NCBI GenBank assembly: GCA_032719365.1
Contig: CM064863.1
Coordinates: forward strand, 65,869,583 to 65,933,582
Length of the DNA stretch: 64,000 bases
Reading direction: 5' to 3'
Source of the DNA: Prinsepia uniflora
Lineage: Eukaryota; Streptophyta; Magnoliopsida; Rosales; Rosaceae
The first letter of the stretch is position 1. Every line of letters starts with the position of its first letter. The position numbers and the translations under genes are program-made. Below are positions 35,353 through 46,284 of the stretch, one piece after another. The notes under the pieces are model-generated. The model had not been told where the DNA came from and searched no databases. It saw only the letters and a program-made list of their open reading frames with translations.

Positions 35353-35506
35353 CAGCACTGGGGGAACTAGTCTCCATTACTGGGGAAACTGATCTCCGTC
35401 ACAGGGGAAACTGGTCTCCATCACTGGGGAAACTGGTCTCCATCATTGGGAAACTGGTCTCCATCATTGAGGAAACTGATCTCCATAACTGGGGAAACTG
35501 GTCTTC
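35353..35506. repeat. 22-bp minisatellite, seven units
   Basis: Units resemble 'cactggggaaactggtctcc' plus 'at'; one unit is 21 bp. Since 22 is not a multiple of three, a coding role is unlikely. Confidence 0.85.
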
Positions 35507-36623
35507 ATCCCAAGTACTCCCGTACCTCGCACTGAGCCACTCGGGATCCTCTCTGTCCCACTTATACCATCACCTTCACGAGAGTGTGGCAAGTGTGCCA
35601 ACACCCAAAGTCAACATCTCATTCTGTGATAGGACTCAGCCGTCACCGAGTCTAATCCAGAATCACTACTCGTACTGTGCGTCACTCACGCACCTCGTAT
35701 TATCGTCATGACTGATGAATCCTATCGTCACAATCGTCACGGAAACCTGAGTCTATCCAACTCGATAAGACTCATCTACGTCTATCGATAGCAGTGTTTG
35801 TCACAACCTCGAGCAGACCAAACTCAAAAACACTCTGCTACCGAGACACCAAATCCATGCGGTCAACTCACCGTAGGTACTAACCTCTCAACACACAACA
35901 TCCACCAATCGGTCCACCTCTGGATCCGATCACAAGTACCACACTCTTGGTACTTGTCCAATCAATCACCTACTAGGGTTACCACAAACCCGGATGCCCG
36001 CTGCAGCCCTACTATCCTGACCGATCCCTCGATCTAGACTCTGAAGAGTCGTCATACTCCAATACTGCACAAGCGCTACGTGCGCAATCGCATCCTATCG
36101 TGTCACAACACCACTAATCCGGGCATCCATTGCCAGTCGACATCCCACCGAGATTCGACACATCGAAACATGGCAACGTATACCAAACGGAATCACACGT
36201 TTCTATTCCCAACCGTCTTGAATGTAGTCGTACAGGGTCATCGTATGGTGGGCGACCCTGACCTCTGACTACCACTGGTAGTAATCCGAACATCCCTATC
36301 CGACACGACAGTAGGGTCACGATTCTCAAGTCGTCATACGGTCTCTGCTGATCTACTGGACCCTATTCACCAGTGACACTACGACTCTAAGCCGTTAGAT
36401 TCACACGAACACTGATCCTTCTCGGGTTCCACTATCTTGAAACATGTGGCACTTCATCCCAATCGAACCTAAAACTATCGCACTACGTGCCAAACACCAT
36501 ATAACTAAGGTTCGATTCTACCAAATCCTCGAACTAATGCCCTAACTACCAGGTTGATGATGAGTTATTAAGACTTCAGAGACATCACATCCTCGACCTA
36601 CGCGTACTGCACGAGCAAAACAT

Positions 36624-36635
36624 GCTCTGATACCA
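36624..36635 (-). other. Primer-binding site, tRNA-iMet (inner LARD)
   Basis: The minus strand reads TGGTATCAGAGC, three bases inside the LTR boundary at 36639. Confidence 0.9.
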
Positions 36636-37659
36636 CTTTGTCAGGACCGGTCGAAAATCCCCCGGGATTAACGTAGGACCCGCCCGATCCCGTCAGACAC
36701 AAAGTGTCAGACCAGGGAAAATTCCATCTTTAGCCCTCGCCGGGGCTATCAGAGTGCGTCAGGATCGTAGGAGGATGGGAGTGATGTCTCGTCTCTGCTA
36801 CAACCCGCATCCGCGATCAACCTAAAGGGCATTAAAATACGAAAACTATGAGTGGACAAAATAATATTTTAATAAAAACATTTTCATACAAAGACATTTA
36901 CGCCCTTCAATAAAAGCATATGCATGCATTCAAATACCATTTAGCAAACGTTCATAAACCCATTTGAAAACATTCTCAAAATCATTCAAGGGTTCATGCC
37001 CGGCCCCATAAACCGTCATGACCCATCAATCCATTTGGGTCCCTGACCCGAAATCACAATTCAAAACCCGTAGGTCAAATCAATAGGGACTCAGCCCAAA
37101 TCACATCACATGAGTCTCATCCCAAAACCTTTCTCAGTGAAATACCAAAACATACCATAGGGGGTCTCTGCCCCAAACCATTTTCCAAAATATAAAATAT
37201 GGAACACGGGGTCTCCGCCCCCAAATCACTTTCATAAAACCTCATACGTACCGACATACGTATAACCCATCCGCGACACTTCCGAGAAGATGCCAACTCG
37301 GGGCACACAACCCCTAGGGAACACATCCCCGATAAATGTCACGATATCATCTCTATCGAGTGTGCACACTACTCGGGGTCTCACTCCGAGTCTTCTCCCA
37401 GGAATCTCCATCTGGGACGCTCAATATCTAGATCTAGTCCGAGCTCTCTCTCTGAATCTAGTCCACATATCTCTCCGGAATCTGGTCCGGGACCACAACA
37501 ATAGTAACCTCCATTCCTGGAACGGGATCCCTATGGGGATACCCACTCTGGTCTGTGGCTCGTGACTCTCCAGGTCGACGCTGGAGGAGACCATATAAAT
37601 CATATGGAGGGTTCATTCATTTCAATTCTTTTCTTTCTTTCTCAAATCACTTTTCAACT

Positions 37660-38098
37660 GGGTCTCATACCCGATTCATCTCAACAGGATTACTTGAATC
37701 CGATTCAAATCACTTTCACAGGCCTTGGCCTAAATCCTCAGTTCAATAGGGTCTCATGCCCGAATTCTCATTTCACACACTAAACTGGGACTCAAGCCCG
37801 ATTTCACAATCAACAGGGCCTCAAGCTTGATACCCCGACTAACTGGGCCTTAAGCCCGAACCGTAAAGCAACAGGACCTCACGTCCGATTTCACAACCAA
37901 CGGGGACTTAAGCCCGATACAACAGTCAAAGGGGCCTCCAGCCCGATATTACAACCAAATGGGCCTCAAGCCCGAACCCGTAAGCCAACGGGACCCTTGG
38001 TCCGATCGTATAACTTAAATGGACCATAGGTCTGATTCCTCGTCAATTCAAATGGACTCCAAGTCCAATAGTTCGTAAACCAAATGGGTCTCATGCCC
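37660..38098 (-). repeat. Second copy of the hairpin array
   Basis: Same order of units as 31436-31874. Several units paired imperfectly in the left copy are perfect here (GGAC-TCCAA-GTCC, GGGC-CTCAA-GCCC) and the reverse also occurs. Confidence 0.82.
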
Positions 38099-38270
38099 GA
38101 TTTCATATTTCTCCAAATCCAAAACCAATTCATTGAACCCTCATTGACAACCTAGCACGTATAAGTATCGTATAAAACCGTAAATCACGAAATACGTGCA
38201 AATACGTAAATCCTGGGTTACTAATAGCCTCATTAACCTCTCATTGAAGTCCCATAATTTTCCCGATTTT

Positions 38271-38387
38271 CTAACTATTTTTAAAACCGAACCTAAACTT
38301 TTGGACAGCCCGAAACCTATCGAAACGATTTTCGATTGACACGAGACCAGTCCCAAATTGTTCGTTACATCGAATAGATGATTTCAT
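38271..38387 (-). other. Conserved 38-codon LTR frame (inner LARD, right LTR)
   Basis: The minus strand reads ATG...TAG, starting MKSSIRCNEQFGTGLVSIEN. Same length as the other copies. Confidence 0.4.
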
Positions 38388-40857
38388 ATGTTGAACACGT
38401 CCCCAAATTACTGTTCACGCGCCCTCATGCGCCCCAAGAAGTCCCTGTGCACTATTCATCATCTTCCACACACGGCCGACCGGTCCGGCCGGTCCAACTG
38501 GACTGGCGTGACCGGTTCACGGCTCTAGACTCCCCATTTTTCATCCTACTTCTTCCTTTTCGATTCGTTTCTTCATAATTTGATGTTTTCTATCAATTCC
38601 AGTCCTTAAACTTAACCAAAAACATATAAATCCCATGGTTTGACTTTGAACCAAACGGTTCAATGTTCCTAACTTCCTCCCATGGCTTCACAGCCGTCCT
38701 AAGCTTCCTAGAAGCATCCTAACACATTCCTAAGAACCCATTTAATTCATTAAAACCATCAAAAACGACCCATAACATCAAAGATGGAAAATGAATCAAA
38801 ATGGGCTTAACCGGGTACCTGTTCGGGTTCAAGGCCGCCGTCCACGGCGGCGTGGCTTCCAGCCGGCCACAATCATCCACCCATCCTCCTCTCAGCCTCT
38901 GGGCCTTGCCATGATGTTCAAAGGGGGTAAGGGTTTGGTTTTAGGGTGAATGGTTGGGTGAGAAAATGAGATCGGGTTGTTTGTTTAGGGAGAATGGAAA
39001 TGATCGATGCAATAGGGAGATGCATGAATATGTGGGAGCTGTGCAATGGATGGGTGACACTTGTCACTCATCCATTGGGCCTCCAAAAAGCTGGGCCCAC
39101 TACAGTCTAAATAAGTTTCCGTCTCGAAAAATGTGCAATAGTACTTTCATACTTCCGTGAACCGTAACTTCTCTGTCGCACGTCCGAATTCGACATGCCG
39201 CCTGTCTACGGATTCGTATCGTCCCGATCTACGTAACGGTCTTTGGCCCTCGGCCATTGGACCTCTCGTGTCAAAAGTCAACTTTTTGCTCCTATTCATC
39301 CAAATTACCAAATTGCCCTCAAATTTTCGAACGTCATAACTTCTTCCTCGAATGTCGGAATCGAGCGTGCCACCTGTCTATGAACTCGTGACGTCACGAA
39401 CTACATCGCGGTCATTGTTCAAAGTCCATTTGACCACCTGAATGAAAAGTCAACGATTCTCCCATTCTATGGGCAAAATCGTCATTTCGCCCAAACGTCT
39501 GCTAATCCTTGTCTAATCTCCGATTAGCCTTCGATTAGCGAGGCTAATCCGTGATTAATTCCTAATTAATCCCGTTAATTCGAGACGGGTCGTTACATTA
39601 TACGTGCTTGTGTTATCAAATGATTTGATTGATGAAAGGATTTCGGATTTGAAAGTATGAACTCGAGCTTGAGGCCCAGCTGATTGATAGTGTCGAGCTT
39701 GAAACCCATTTGGATTTGGAAACTGACGGACCGGAGGCCCATTTGGCTTAAATGATCAGACTTGAGGCCTAGTTTATTTATGATATCGGGCTTGAAGCCT
39801 AGTTGATTGATGATATCGGGCTTGAGACCCAATTGGTGTAAGGTATCTGGCTATAGTCCCAGTTGATTGTGATATCGAGCTTGAGGCCGAGTTGATTGAT
39901 GGTATCGGGCTTGAGACCCAGTTGATTTGTGGTATCGGTCTTGAGTCCCAATTGTGGGTTATGAAATGAGAATACGGGTTTAAGACCTTATTGAGATATG
40001 GATTTAGGCTGAGGCTTATGAGATTGAGAATTGAAATAGATTTGAGGAATCCTGGATTTTGATTCGGGTATGAGACCTAGTTGAACTATGATTTGAAAGA
40101 AATGAATTTTTCACACTTATATGTATCCTCCCGTATCAATAGTCTCTTCCAGACGTCAATGATCCTGGAGTGTCACGATCCACTGTTTGGGATGAGGGAC
40201 TCCGAGAGGGAGCACATGCCCAGAAGTGAGAGATATGATATAGTCTCGGATAGGGTCCGGAGATAGGTCCTCCCAGACGTCGTAGATCCTAGGGGTAGAC
40301 TCAGAGATGAGACCCGAGTAGTATGCATACTGTAGATATATCGTGATGGGTTTTTGATTGGGCATACGAGATGCTGAGGATGGGTTATATATATACATAT
40401 GTATATTATGTTTCATCGAGATTGGTGTGGGCTGAGACCCCATATTCTATGTGGATTTTGGGCTGAGACCCTACTGTGTTAATGGCTTCGAGTAAGAAGC
40501 AGTTTTCAACTGGTTTTTATTTGAAGGCAATGTGTTGTGCTTTCTGAAAGTATTTGATAACTAGTTTTATGATGCATGCATAGTTTTGCGTGAAGGGTAT
40601 AAACGTGATTTTCGATATAAATTATTTTTATCAACTGTTGTTTTGTCCACTCGCGGCTTTTATGATTTTAATACACTTCAGGTTGATAGCGGATATAGGC
40701 TATAACAGAGATCGAGACATCACATGCCACCACCGATCCTGGTGTACTTTGATGGACCCCAAGCGGGTGACGATTTTATCCCTGGTCTGACACGTGGTGT
40801 CAGACGGGAGCAGACACGTCCCATGATAATCCAGGGGGATTGAGACGGGTCCTGTCA

Positions 40858-43814
40858 GTTTTGTATCAGAGCATGCGTTGCTCTCAGAGTCAAGCGCAGG
40901 TGCTGGATGTGATGTCTCTACAGTGTTAACAGCCTGTCATCAACCTAATAGTTAGGGTAAGAGTATGAGGATTCAGTGGAATCGAACCCTGGGTAGGTTA
41001 TGTTTGGCACGAGGTGCGATGGTTTAGGGTTCGATTGGCACAAGATGCCCTATTTTAGTGAGATATGATCCCAAGTGGGATTGTTGTAAATGGGAATCCA
41101 ACACCTTAGAGCCGTAGTGTTAACAGTAGATGGGACTTATTGAGCCGGTTGTCCTAGTATAATGATGTTACAGAATTAGGACCGTTCAACGGTAAGGTCA
41201 TGTCAGATAGAGGATTGTGCCAAAGTAGTATCAATGGAGGTCGGATGTTAGGGTTATCCACGACTAAATGGCAAGGATCGGAGATTATGCTGCTATGAGC
41301 AGTTAGGTGCACGATGACCCGATTTGTAACTGTTGGGAATAGAAATGTTTGATCCTATTTGGCATGAGAGGCCAAGTGCTGGGTGTCAAATCCTAGAGGG
41401 AAGTTGATTGGCAGAGGGTGCCACAGTATAGGTGTGGTGTGGCATGGTAGGCGGTGATGGTGACATGTCGTAGTTGAGCAATGTTAGACACCGAGGAGGA
41501 CCAGCTTCTTTTGGGCCCAGCGGTTGGGAGCCGTAGAGTTACGAGAGAATGAGGTCTGCGAATTATGGTTACTGGGTGGTTGTGTACCAGTTAACCCCGT
41601 GCGACGACTTCTCAGAGTCGAGAGCGATGGATCGGTCAGGATGGTTGTGATGCATTTAGCAGCCGAGTTTGTGATAACCCTAGTTTGAGGTTGATTGTAC
41701 AAGTTACCAAGAGTGTGGTACTTGTAGACTGGTTATCGAGGTGGACCGATTGGTGGATATTACGTGTTGAGCGGTTGGTATCTGCGGTTAGTTGACCACA
41801 CGAGTCTGGAGCTCGATAGCGGAGTGTTTCTGGGATTGGTCTGCACGCGGTTGTGGCAGACGCTACTATCTGTAGACGTAGTCGAGTCTTATCAAGTCGA
41901 CTGGCTCGTGTTACCATGACGATTGAGACAATGGGATTTGTCAGTCGTGACGAGGATCCGGAGGTGCGTGAGTGACGCACAGTACAAGCAGTGATTTTTG
42001 GATTTGACTCGGTTACGACTGAGTACGATCACAGAAGGAGATGAGCATTCCAAACTAGATGAGGGAGACTTCTCGTTTTTTGCTCTTTAGCAGATGATAC
42101 TTGGCATCACTAGCTGTGACGAGTGAGTTTCTGAGGTAGTGGACCCATGTTATTATAGGTTATGTTATGAGGATTGAGAGAGCTGATAGTGCATCCTAGG
42201 AGGATCGAGGCGAGTTCGGATCGAGCCGTATGGTGACGATCAAGAGGATCGAAGGGATTGAGATGATTGTGGTGACCATGAGTCGAGTAGACCAAGGTCT
42301 AGTCATCATTGGGGAGAATCGTACTGCGGAGTATGCTAAGCTAGGAGGAGAGGAGAATCAACTTGTAAGATAGTTGAAGAATCCCTTGGCATAGTTAGTG
42401 AGAAGACAAGACAAAAGCTGGATATGGGAGTGTATGATTTATCTTAGATATGCGAGTAGAGATTGTGACGATTGATGTTCACCTGGTGACGAATGGTTGA
42501 GGTCTGAGCCATGTTTAGAGCACGGACAATAGTGTTTGGTTTGACGTTGCCAAAGTGAAGTACTTGAGTAGGCCGAGTAGTGCCTTGATGGTTCACTTGA
42601 TGTGGGTGCACCTGTGAGTAGTGCACGCTGGACGATGGGATTGACCACGGTCAATCGGTATGTCTAGTTGAGAGTTACCAAAGATAATGAATAAGTAGTT
42701 TAGTGGATAGAGTCCTAGATGGTCATGAGATGGTGACGGTTTGACGAGGATTATGATCAGATGTGTTCTGACATGATGATATGATGACTAGACATCGACT
42801 ACTATGTGCTCGAGCAAAGTGGATTGAGAAGGTTTAGAGATTATGTGAGCTGAAATATCAGGGCCATGTGGGCCAGAGGAACCCTAGTGATTTTATATGT
42901 GTGGTTAACTCTACTAGCAAGTATTCGATGGGGTCCAGATACACCCGGGATGGGTGAGATGACGAATGTGTTTCGACAGGATGCGTGAGACAACAGTTTG
43001 GGACTCAAGATGAGTCGAGATTTCAGTATAGGTCACTGAGTGACACGAGATACGATATGGGGACTCGAGAGCGAGTCGAGATCAGAGTAGCGCAACAAGA
43101 GCGCAGTGGAGCCGGGAGTTGCCAGCTGGCCACGATAGTTGTTGATAGGATTGGCTTCTGTACGAAGTCAATCTGGCATGTTTTGGTAATGGGATGAATC
43201 GGTATCTGAAAGATCCAGATTGGTATACAGTGATGAGACTCTCGTGAGAGTCAGCCTGAGTATGGGAAAACGAGGAAGTGACTGATGTGTGTACCGAGAT
43301 CGATAAATGGCATAGATTGGAGTATGACCTGTACGATTTTTATCTGTGCCATGGTGACGGCAGGATCAAGAGGATGTATGCCTGATCGTATGCTAAGCAG
43401 AATGTTAGCTTGGATGTGATGACCCTTAGTGGGAGTGCGTATTGCAGCCTGACGACTAAAGGTTGGAAAGTGACAGAGTGGTAAATTTGGGTTGTCATAT
43501 GAGAATGCTCATCAGGCTAAAAAGTCGCTTTGACGACAACTTAGTATAACTACCCTGTCAGAGTAGGTGATAGGCGTGACACCAACATTCTGTCTCGAGC
43601 GAGACTTACCAACAGACATATGGTTTCTTGAGAGTGAGCTGTAGCTTTGGAAGCTCTGGTGACAGTACGTACCGACGAATACGATGGTGGTGTTGGATGT
43701 GTACTTTTACCTGAGAGTACTCTAGGTTGGAAGCAGGATTGGATTTCCACAGTTTAGTTGTGGAATCTGGGTCAGTTTGAATTTCGAGGATGAAATACTT
43801 TAAAGAGGGAAGTC
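40858..43814 (+). other. Outer LARD internal region, no protein domains
   Basis: It opens with TTGTATCAGAGC (40861-40872), a one-mismatch tRNA-iMet primer site, and closes with 'aatttcgaggatgaaatact' (about 43780) and a purine tract (43803-43812). About 3 kb between them shows only short frames without motifs, so this is a non-autonomous element relying on a partner's proteins (inference). Confidence 0.8.
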
Positions 43815-43973
43815 TATAACGACCCTTCCAAAATTCTTGGGATTAACTATGGATTGATTATGGATTATCGAGGCTAATCGGGGATTAGTCGAGGATTATG
43901 GAACATTCATGGCGAAATTACGATTTTGCTCCTAGACGAGGGAAAAAGTTAACTATTGATACGAGAGGTCCAA
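43815..43973 (+). repeat. Truncated 3' LTR of the outer LARD
   Basis: 'tataacgacccttcc' follows the purine tract (TG mutated to TA) and the next 150 bases match 28907-29070. It stops at 'gaggtccaa', where Cassandra DNA begins, and does not resume beyond it. Confidence 0.72.
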
Positions 43974-44072
43974 TGTTAGGACCCGACCCTCCTCGGCCAA
44001 GACCCGACTCATCTAGCACCATATTGTCCGCTTTGGGCCTCGCCCTCACGGTTTATTTTTCGGGAGCTCATG

Positions 44073-44142
44073 GTGCAACTTCCCAAGGGGGTCACCCGTC
44101 ATGGAATTGCAGTAGCCTCAACTCGCTTAAATTTGGGGTTCC
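44073..44142 (-). other. 5S rRNA-like domain, Cassandra 1, LTR copy 1
   Basis: The minus strand reads like plant 5S rRNA across the internal promoter: an A-box-like 'TTTAAGCGAGTTGAGG' and a C-box-like 'GGGTGACCCCCTTGGGAAG' followed by TTGCAC. Known Cassandra elements carry such a domain; polymerase III transcription is known for some, not shown here. Confidence 0.75.
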
Positions 44143-44466
44143 AATCCCCCCCAAAGCCACTTGAGATCTCAAAAGGCCTAGTGCTAGATACGTGTGTGCC
44201 TACACCATTAAGGCACACCACCATCCTCTCCCAGACTATTCCCCCTCGCAGGAATGTGGGATCGTTCACCATTCCCTTCAGGACACGGGTCTTACAATCC
44301 ATCCCCTTAGGGACCAGTGTCCCTCGTTGGTACACTTCCCGGTCGGGGCCTGGCTCTGGTACCAAATTTTTAGGACCCGACCCTCCTCGGCCAGGACTCG
44401 ACTCATCTAACACCATATTATCCGCTTTAGGCCACGCCCTCACGGTTTTGTTTTCGGGAGCTCATG

Positions 44467-44535
44467 GTGCAATTTCCCAGGGGGTCACCCATCATGGAAT
44501 TGCACCAGCCTTAACTTGCTTAACTTTGGGGTTCC
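44467..44535 (-). other. 5S rRNA-like domain, Cassandra 1, LTR copy 2
   Basis: The same domain with 'AAAGTTAAGCAAGTTAAGGC' and 'ATGATGGGTGACCCCCTGGG'. The C-box is closer to the 5S form than in copy 1. Confidence 0.75.
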
Positions 44536-44689
44536 AATCCCCTTCGTAGCCACTTGAGCTCCCAAAAGGCCTAGTGCTAGATAGGTGTGTGCCTACACCT
44601 TTAAGGCACACCACAAACCTTTCCCAAACTATTCCACCTCGCAGGAATGTGAGATCATTCACCGTTCCCCCTAGGACACGGGTGTTACA

Positions 44690-46284
44690 AACGACTTCTA
44701 AGTGGACAATAAACAACTCAATCTCATATATACCTCGGGGACTCTCATATAATGCAATGTATAACTCGATATATGCAACTACGTATACGTACCATGTTAC
44801 TATAATAATCATGCTCGGATATGCACAGTTTTTATTGAACAACATAAAAAATCAAATGCATAATGCATGCTCAACAAATATAATTTGTGCAAACATCGTA
44901 AAATGTGTGAGTAATAAATAATATAAAAACCGGTTTAGGGAATATTGTTCACTCACTAACTGGTTGGGGAGTCGAGATCGCCCGACGTTTCAAACCACGT
45001 ACGCCTATTTTTGTCACAAACCCTAAATAAATCCATCCATAAAGTTACTTTTGGATTTGAAGTAGTTCTATATGAAAACGTTCTTAAAACGGTTCAAACG
45101 GTGTAAAAACGGCTTATAACAGACTTCAAACGCGCTTGAACAGCTTGAAAATGTCTTAGAATAAGCAAAGCGCAATCTGGAATATTCCCTGGAATATTCA
45201 AGGAATATTCAATAGAATATTCCCTCAGAAGATTCCTTCATAATATTACCTGAAATATTTCGTTAGTTGACTGTTATAGTTAAATGTTGACTAACGTTGA
45301 CTACCGGTTGACCGTTAGTGGACCAGCTTGCCTGAGCTCCGCCGCAGGCAGCGACTAGACACTAGAAAATCTCGCCAGAAAATCCAGTTTTCTAGCAAGG
45401 CCTAATTCCTTCAAAATTGATCCAAATCCAACATGAAAGGTACCAATCATGCTTTACACAATAAGATGATCACAAAAATCTTGGTTTCGAGTTAAGAATC
45501 TACTAGTGGAAGTTGGAAAAAGACTGGGAAGCTCTCGGTTGTCCTCGTATTCTAAGGTAGGGGTGCTTCATTCAGGTACCAATCATGCACGAAAATTAAA
45601 AGTGATTCGAAGGTTAGCATCATCGTGAAACCAGGAATTCAATAACCTAGTCATTAGTTAAACAGCTTACCTACACCGTCGTGAGAATCCCATATTCTAG
45701 TGGCTGGGCGATTTTCGGCCATCGTATTTACCGTCGTCACCCCCTCGCATTCAACATGCAACCAACCCATTAAAACGAACTCAAGGCGAGGATTACAATG
45801 AACTAAGTCCTAGGGGTCGAGATTACCTAGAGAGGCTTCGATTTCGGTCAGGTCGAAATAGGGTCCTAACCAGGTCATCGTCTTCTTAACTTAGAGGCTA
45901 CTTGTAACCACACCAATCGATCATACATACCAAGAAGAGTTGAATGGTGACGAAATCTGATTCATGGGTTGCCTTAGGAGCCCTCTGCTGATGTCAGGTC
46001 ATGTGTAGGTTAGGCTTATTTCGGAGCGTGTCACGAGGAATTTAGATCTATTTCGATGAGCTGGCATGCTAGGAGTGTTGTGACGATAGTCTGGTGTCGT
46101 CTGTGAGATCGTCTAGTCGTTTGGGGACTAGGATCAACAAGTGGGTTGGGGTTTGTTATTTGGGTATTTCTTCCGTCACCGTGAGTCCTAGTTCCTCACG
46201 GTGTTGGGCATTCGAGCGAGGATGTGTGACGGGAAAGGGGATGAGGGAAAAGAGGAGGTCGATGAGGGTTGCCTAACCTATGGC
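44690..46284 (-). repeat. Minus-strand LTR fragment, sister of 22050-24551
   Basis: No gene is visible. It shares a 'ttcactcactaactggttggggagtcg' type block and GAATATTC clusters with 22280-22560. Its left end abuts Cassandra 1 and its right end the LTR starting at 46285. Neither terminus of the original LTR is recognisable. Confidence 0.45.
45179..45260. promoter_or_regulatory. Cluster of GAATATTC (heat-shock-element-like) motifs
   Basis: Four GAATATTC palindromes and related GAAGATTC occur within about 60 bp, separated by 3-5 bases. Each has the GAAnnTTC form of half a heat-shock element, although spacing between blocks is not the strict 2 bases. Regulatory activity is inferred only from motif form. 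Confidence 0.3.

Larger units (their letters stand above)
33590..36638 (-). other. Inner LARD internal region, no protein domains
   Basis: On the minus strand it runs from the primer site (36624-36635) to a purine tract (33590-33602), with a 'gaatttcgaggaagaaattc' block just before the tract. Its first 300 bases resemble those of the outer element at 40873-41170 ('gatgtgatgtctct', 'gaatcgaacc'), so both belong to one family. Short frames on both strands lack motifs. A 22-bp minisatellite lies at 35353-35506. Confidence 0.85.
30414..39597 (-). mobile_element. Inner LARD-type LTR element, complete and non-coding
   Basis: The element (9184 bp) has LTRs of 3176 bp (30414-33589) and 2959 bp (36639-39597), a 3049-bp internal region, and a perfect target duplication TTATA (30409-30413 and 39598-39602). 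The minus-strand orientation is shown by the primer site at 36624-36635 and the purine tract at 33590-33602. LTRs differ at scattered sites and by a deletion of roughly 190 bp in the right copy near 38214. It sits inside the LTR of a related element in opposite orientation. No protein domain was found. Confidence 0.92.
36639..39597 (-). repeat. Inner LARD LTR (5' LTR in element orientation)
   Basis: On the plus strand it runs from TGTCAGGACCGG to GACGGGTCGTTACA. It is colinear with 30414-33589, apart from a deletion of roughly 190 bp near 38214 that removes the ATGCATGCAT/CCACTCACAG block. The terminal stem-loop (about 36690-36712) has one arm substitution relative to the left copy. Confidence 0.92.
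28907..40857 (+). repeat. 5' LTR of the outer LARD, in two parts
   Basis: The parts are 28907-30413 and 39598-40857; the 5 bases 39598-39602 are the duplicated target TTATA of the nested element. It starts TGTAACAACCCG and ends 'gagacgggtcctgtca'. It contains a perfect 12-bp-arm palindrome (29264-29289), a 38-codon frame (29951-30067), hairpin-array units (39664-40083), ATGCATGCAT near 40572, GTCCACTC near 40644 and the GTCTGACAC/GTGTCAGAC stem-loop (40785-40805). Confidence 0.78.
28907..43973 (+). mobile_element. Outer LARD-type LTR element, non-coding, 3' LTR truncated
   Basis: The 5' LTR is 28907-30413 plus 39603-40857 (about 2.76 kb), split by the inner element. A primer site lies at 40861-40872, the internal region is 40858-43814, and a purine tract precedes a 3' LTR cut off after 159 bp by a Cassandra element. 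No gag, protease, RT or integrase is recognisable, so it would need proteins in trans. The internal 3' end 'aatttcgaggatgaaat' resembles Tekay/Del chromoviruses (inference). Confidence 0.75.
43974..44689 (-). mobile_element. Cassandra TRIM element 1 (5S rRNA-derived LTRs)
   Basis: Two LTRs (43974-44296, 323 bp; 44368-44689, 322 bp) flank a 71-bp internal segment with a minus-strand primer site (TGGTACCAGAGC, 44353-44364; one mismatch to tRNA-iMet). Element orientation is minus; LTRs then start TGTAA. The LTRs hold a 5S rRNA-like core. Flanks give no target duplication (TCCAA left, AACGA right) and belong to different retroelements. Confidence 0.85.

Noticed and set aside
35353..35506. Regular 22-bp repeats considered as a CRISPR-like array
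   Set aside because: Units are contiguous without unique spacers, in a plant retroelement; a minisatellite.
44070..44549. Long open frames (up to 159 codons) across Cassandra DNA; similar ones at 52332-52917
   Set aside because: Both strands are open and the frames cover the LTR and 5S-like domain; no protein domain.
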